Below are positions 60,507 to 64,000 of a stretch of DNA of 64,000 nt, in pieces. Both the position numbers and the translations under genes were made by a program. The number at the start of each line of letters is the position of its first letter. Within the stretch, counting starts at the first letter, position 1. The notes beneath the pieces are model-generated. The model was not told where the DNA came from and did not search any database. It worked only from the letters and a program-made list of their open reading frames with translations. Source of the DNA: Rotaria macrura (lineage: Eukaryota; Rotifera; Eurotatoria; Philodinida; Philodinidae). The stretch lies in contig OENT01000839.1 of NCBI GenBank assembly GCA_900239685.1, positions 1-64,000 on the forward strand, written 5' to 3'.

Positions 60507-61195
60507 GCTTTGGTCATTGATATAGACCACTATATACAAGACGATAATAGTCTAAAAGTGTGCATTCTTGATGCAACTGACATGTCGTAAGCTTGAAAGA
60601 CAATTGGATTTTAAGTGCATTGGCAACTAGATCTTCATTTAAATAAGATGTGTTTGGTCTCAAACCAGTTTGATAACTCGATTCAACATGGAGATTTCGT
60701 CATGTTCTTTTGTTCTGGGCATGGTTCTGATTACTTAGAGCATAACTATGAGCCCTCAAGCAATCTCCAGGTTACATATATATATATTGCAGGAATGCAG
60801 TGGTTTTCTTGATTGATGTTCACAACTTGCTCGTTGATATTCACACGAAAAGTTCAAAATTAGTGATAATAATTCCAGATTGTTGTGGAAATAATTTATC
60901 TTTGAATCCAATAAAGAAGAAAAACGCTCTTACAACAACGGATTGTACGAAAAAAGAGTTCCTAAGAATAGAAGTACCATTATTGGCTGTAATTGGTTAT
61001 GCTTGCAAATCAAGCCTAGCAGCTGCATCATTATCAGATGGCAATCAGAGTAATAGTCTCTTTACTCATCATTTGCAGTAATATATCAGAGTACCTAACG
61101 TAGGCATTGATTTAATTTTGAATAAAGTTCCTGATGATGTTCGAGAGAATCCCTATAATAACGGAAAAAACACCATTGGTACAAAGCACTTGTAA
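60507..61195 (+). pseudogene. Caspase-like (peptidase C14) pseudogene
   Basis: Reading from 60507: ALVIDIDHYIQDDNSLKVCI then DATDMS. After stops at 60588, 60594 and just before 60615, KTIGF and VHWQLDLHLNKM follow, then GDFVMFFCSGHGSDY with the His of the catalytic dyad. After a frameshift at about 60770-60806 come VIIIPDCCGNN (catalytic Cys region), VIGYACKSSLAAASLSDGNQSNSLFTHHLQ in pieces, a stop at 61079, and YIRVPNVGIDLILNKV. These are the ordered signatures of C14 caspase/metacaspase-like domains, a large family in rotifers. At least four stops and one frameshift show it is dead. Both dyad regions are still recognisable, so decay is recent or slow. Confidence 0.75.
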
Positions 61196-64000
61196 AAATC
61201 CTATCAGTATTAAAAATAGGCAAGTAGGAGATAGGCTAGTGGAACAAACCAAGTTTTCGTCAATTATCGATATAAATGGCAGATGTTATCATGCTAAGAA
61301 TTTGTTTAGAACACCACAATAAATGGAATAACAATAAATATGCTATTGGCCATATTCGTAAGCTGCTGAATAATTTTCAACACCCATCGAGTACATAAAA
61401 ACATAAATACACAATCCATAGAAAGACTGCGCAGCATACGAATTCTACTTTGCAAAGTCCTGGTAGCATAATGGAGGGTGAACAATCCTCCTTGGAATAA
61501 AGATATAATTCTCATTTAACCATGATGTTCTTTTTGCTAAATAAAGTTCATGGGGGATAATAATCAAAAACATGATTTGACTGTTTTGTGGAGTAAGAAA
61601 ACGAACATCGTAACATCAACAATAGTAAGAGCAAGAGTTTGCGAAAGATCAATCAAATTTTGAAGTTAACCATCAGCTCATAAACGACAATTTTTATTCT
61701 TAATTTGTATTAAATACTATTTTCATTGAGTTCAAAGATATTTTTACAGATGAAAATTCTCTTTGTTGTTGAAGAGCATGGTATTTTAAATACGTTATAA
61801 CGACGAATAAAATTTTCAAAAAGCAGGAAAGTGTTTCGCCCAATATATTCACAAGTCAAATATGAAGGTTCTCAAAATTTACGTCAAATACAGTACTCAA
61901 TGATTATAGAATTAGGTAGATGCTAGAGTATTATAGTGAAAGCGTGTCTGTAATTCTAATTAATATATATACTGATAAGTGCAAACAGAATATGAAAAGA
62001 AAGATTAAATGTAACGTAACTCTATCGATATCAAAATTCATTTGAATAACATTGTTTTAATATAAAGATAACTAATCGAAATAGTTATTAGAGACAATGG
62101 CAGTGATTATGAAGTGCGTTTTTAGCAATACATGATCTGTAAAGAGCATCTTTTGTTCAACTTGATAAAATTGGAATTTGAAAAGCAGAAAAATATTTTA
62201 TTGCATAGTTTACTTATATTTCTTAGTAGTATGGTTTCTCATGAAAGAAAAAACTCATCGCAGCAATGAGGTTTTGTGATAAATACAGAAGATGCGGGTG
62301 CATTGATGATAATCATTTGTATTGAAATACTCTCAGTTATTTCAGTTTTAAAATACTTGAAAATTTACAGTCAATTTCATAGGAAAAGCTTTATGCAATA
62401 GTTCGATTGAAAAATCATCGATTCAAAGCGACTTATATCGATACCCTTTTACAGCTAAAATCCCTCCTTTCAAAAAATAATGATTACTTTCAGATGAAAA
62501 ACTAATACAGACTATTTGAAAAAATTCACAATAAAGGAATACTGTTTGCATCCATCTGTTATAAGTTTATTACATTTGTTTGTTTTTAAACATTTCTGAG
62601 ACACCATGAGCTCGTGCTTCTATTAGATAATGTTAAAAATCATTCAGAGTAAAGATACATTCGTATGGATGCGAGAAATCTAATCTGTAATAGCTATCTC
62701 TTAACTATACACTAGTAGTTGAAAATTTAAGGTATACTGTGAAATCCTTCGAAATATTCTCTTTTATTTTATTCTATTCAAAATGCTGATTCACTTCTTG
62801 ATGTCTAAACTTTCTCTTTTTAACGAAAACGATATAGTACGATTATATACTGCTGTGGATTTGAGGAGATTGGAATACCTAGGACGATACGAGTTTAGTT
62901 GCTATGATCTAAATTTATATGTACAGCGTACATCAAATTATGACGATATTTATTGCATATCTAGTCAGTAGATGAAATACTATGACTAGTCATTCATAGC
63001 TGATTTCCTTAGCAGTAACTTATGATCATCATATTAATCTTCAAAAATTCGGAATTAAAATATGGTAAGTAAATGCTTTATTTTTTCTCCTGCTGAATCA
63101 CACTTCGAATACATGTGTACACTTGTGTTCCGCTTTGCTTGTCTACCTAGAATATTTGAAACAGGGTTTACGTTAAGTGATGTATGCATGGCTGACTGAT
63201 CTTTGTGTTGCTTCCTTCTTTTCTTATCGTCGTATAGTCAATAATGTATACATAGCAACAGTATAGGTTTACATTATATTTCAAGCAATATGATAATTGC
63301 ATATTAATATATTTTACTTTCTTCACTCCAATCTTCTCAACGTTTGACACGAAGAATATACATTAGCAATACAAATATATGTTTGCGTCTAAAAGAAGAT
63401 AGCAACATGTAAACAGTCATTCTTACTACAGAATAGAAGGTATGAACGTTCTTTATAAATACTACAAATCATATAACTCACGTATACACATAATAAAACT
63501 TCCTATGACAATTATCTGTACAGTATGCTGATCCTTGTTTTCTGTTCCTAATTCGGTAATATCTTTCTGTGTGAGGAATAGACATGCTGATATTGAATAT
63601 TTTCTGAAAATTTTGACAAAACCAAGCCTATCTTACTCAATCACATACAGTTTCAAAAGAAATAATCGATTATTTGGGTTCGTAAGAGATCAGACATGTT
63701 GCGAAAATCAAATAGTTACCTAGGAAAATGAATGTAATGATGAAAACTTCGACAAACATTGCACGAAAAGTTGCACTACGAGAAAAATTACAAAAAAATT
63801 CGCATTAAAACAATCTGATTACCCTATATTACTTTTAGATTCTATGGAAAAACTTATTTATCATTTAAGTTTTTAAGTATCTCACATATAATTTGATACC
63901 ACAATCATGATCGACAAAATTATGAGATATTAGTTCTCATGAAATAGATTATATTTTCTTTTTTTCTATATGCTGCTTGAATAAAATAGAATATCAGAGC
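61196..64000. other. AT-rich stretch without recognisable genes
   Basis: Short ORFs at 61134-61322, 62783-62971, 63168-63350 (-) and 63535-63723 show no motif or convincing splice context. The sequence ATAACTCACGTATAC near 63475 repeats a string also present near 58044; significance unknown. No element ends were identified. Confidence 0.45.

Noticed and set aside
1..64000. CRISPR arrays, operons, ribosome binding sites, rRNA genes
   Set aside because: The sequence has GT-AG introns and eukaryotic transposons. No regularly spaced direct repeats of CRISPR type and no rRNA-like conserved stretches were seen.

Overview
The window looks like nuclear DNA of a small invertebrate and is visibly AT-rich. 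The recognisable genes are a bdelloid-style NHL-repeat protein, a caspase-like (C14) pseudogene, a LURP-one/YxjI-like protein and a nucleotide-sugar 4,6-dehydratase. They are split by GT-AG introns and interspersed with DNA transposon remnants. My best guess is a bdelloid rotifer, or a related gnathiferan, with unusually long introns. This rests on family resemblance, not on a search.

Only three protein-coding genes are well supported, all on the + strand. (1) 16932-28503: three exons encode 586 aa, with a degenerate RmlD/UER-like reductase half in front of an RHM/RmlB-type 4,6-dehydratase half. The active-site Lys of YxxxK is Ile, so it may be a pseudoenzyme. (2) 30490-36339: two exons encode 179 aa of the LURP-one-related (tubby-like beta-barrel) family. 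(3) 48914-52954: the last two exons of an NHL beta-propeller protein; its 5' exons were not found. Introns are 3.1-6.1 kb and exons 0.2-0.7 kb. Weaker coding candidates are a three-exon reading at 42732-45096 (+) and a His/Gln/Pro-rich terminal exon at 5841-6023 (-).

Mobile elements dominate the rest. There is a LINE 3' end (177-350), a broken Tc1 DD34E transposase in its own inverted repeats (9105-10770), a decayed mariner-like element with 574-bp inverted repeats (39323-42087), a CENP-B/pogo-type HTH fragment (45251-45532, -) and a caspase-like pseudogene (60507-61195). A 36-N gap lies at the centre of a palindrome (26372-26407).

The most striking signal is a set of roughly a dozen non-autonomous elements. 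Each is a long imperfect hairpin whose arms are built from one short word repeated with variation. The word differs between elements (AACGGTT, AAATATAAATT, GGATTTGG, GGTAACTGGTAAC, AAAATGTCC, ATGTCGACA, AATCGATT, TAAACCCTTT). The termini and target-site duplications assign them to several unrelated superfamilies: hAT with 8-bp TSDs, Mutator-like with 9-10 bp TSDs, and CACTG/CACTC-ended elements with 2-bp TSDs. The same internal architecture in different superfamilies is not explained by ordinary MITE decay and is the best candidate here for something undescribed.
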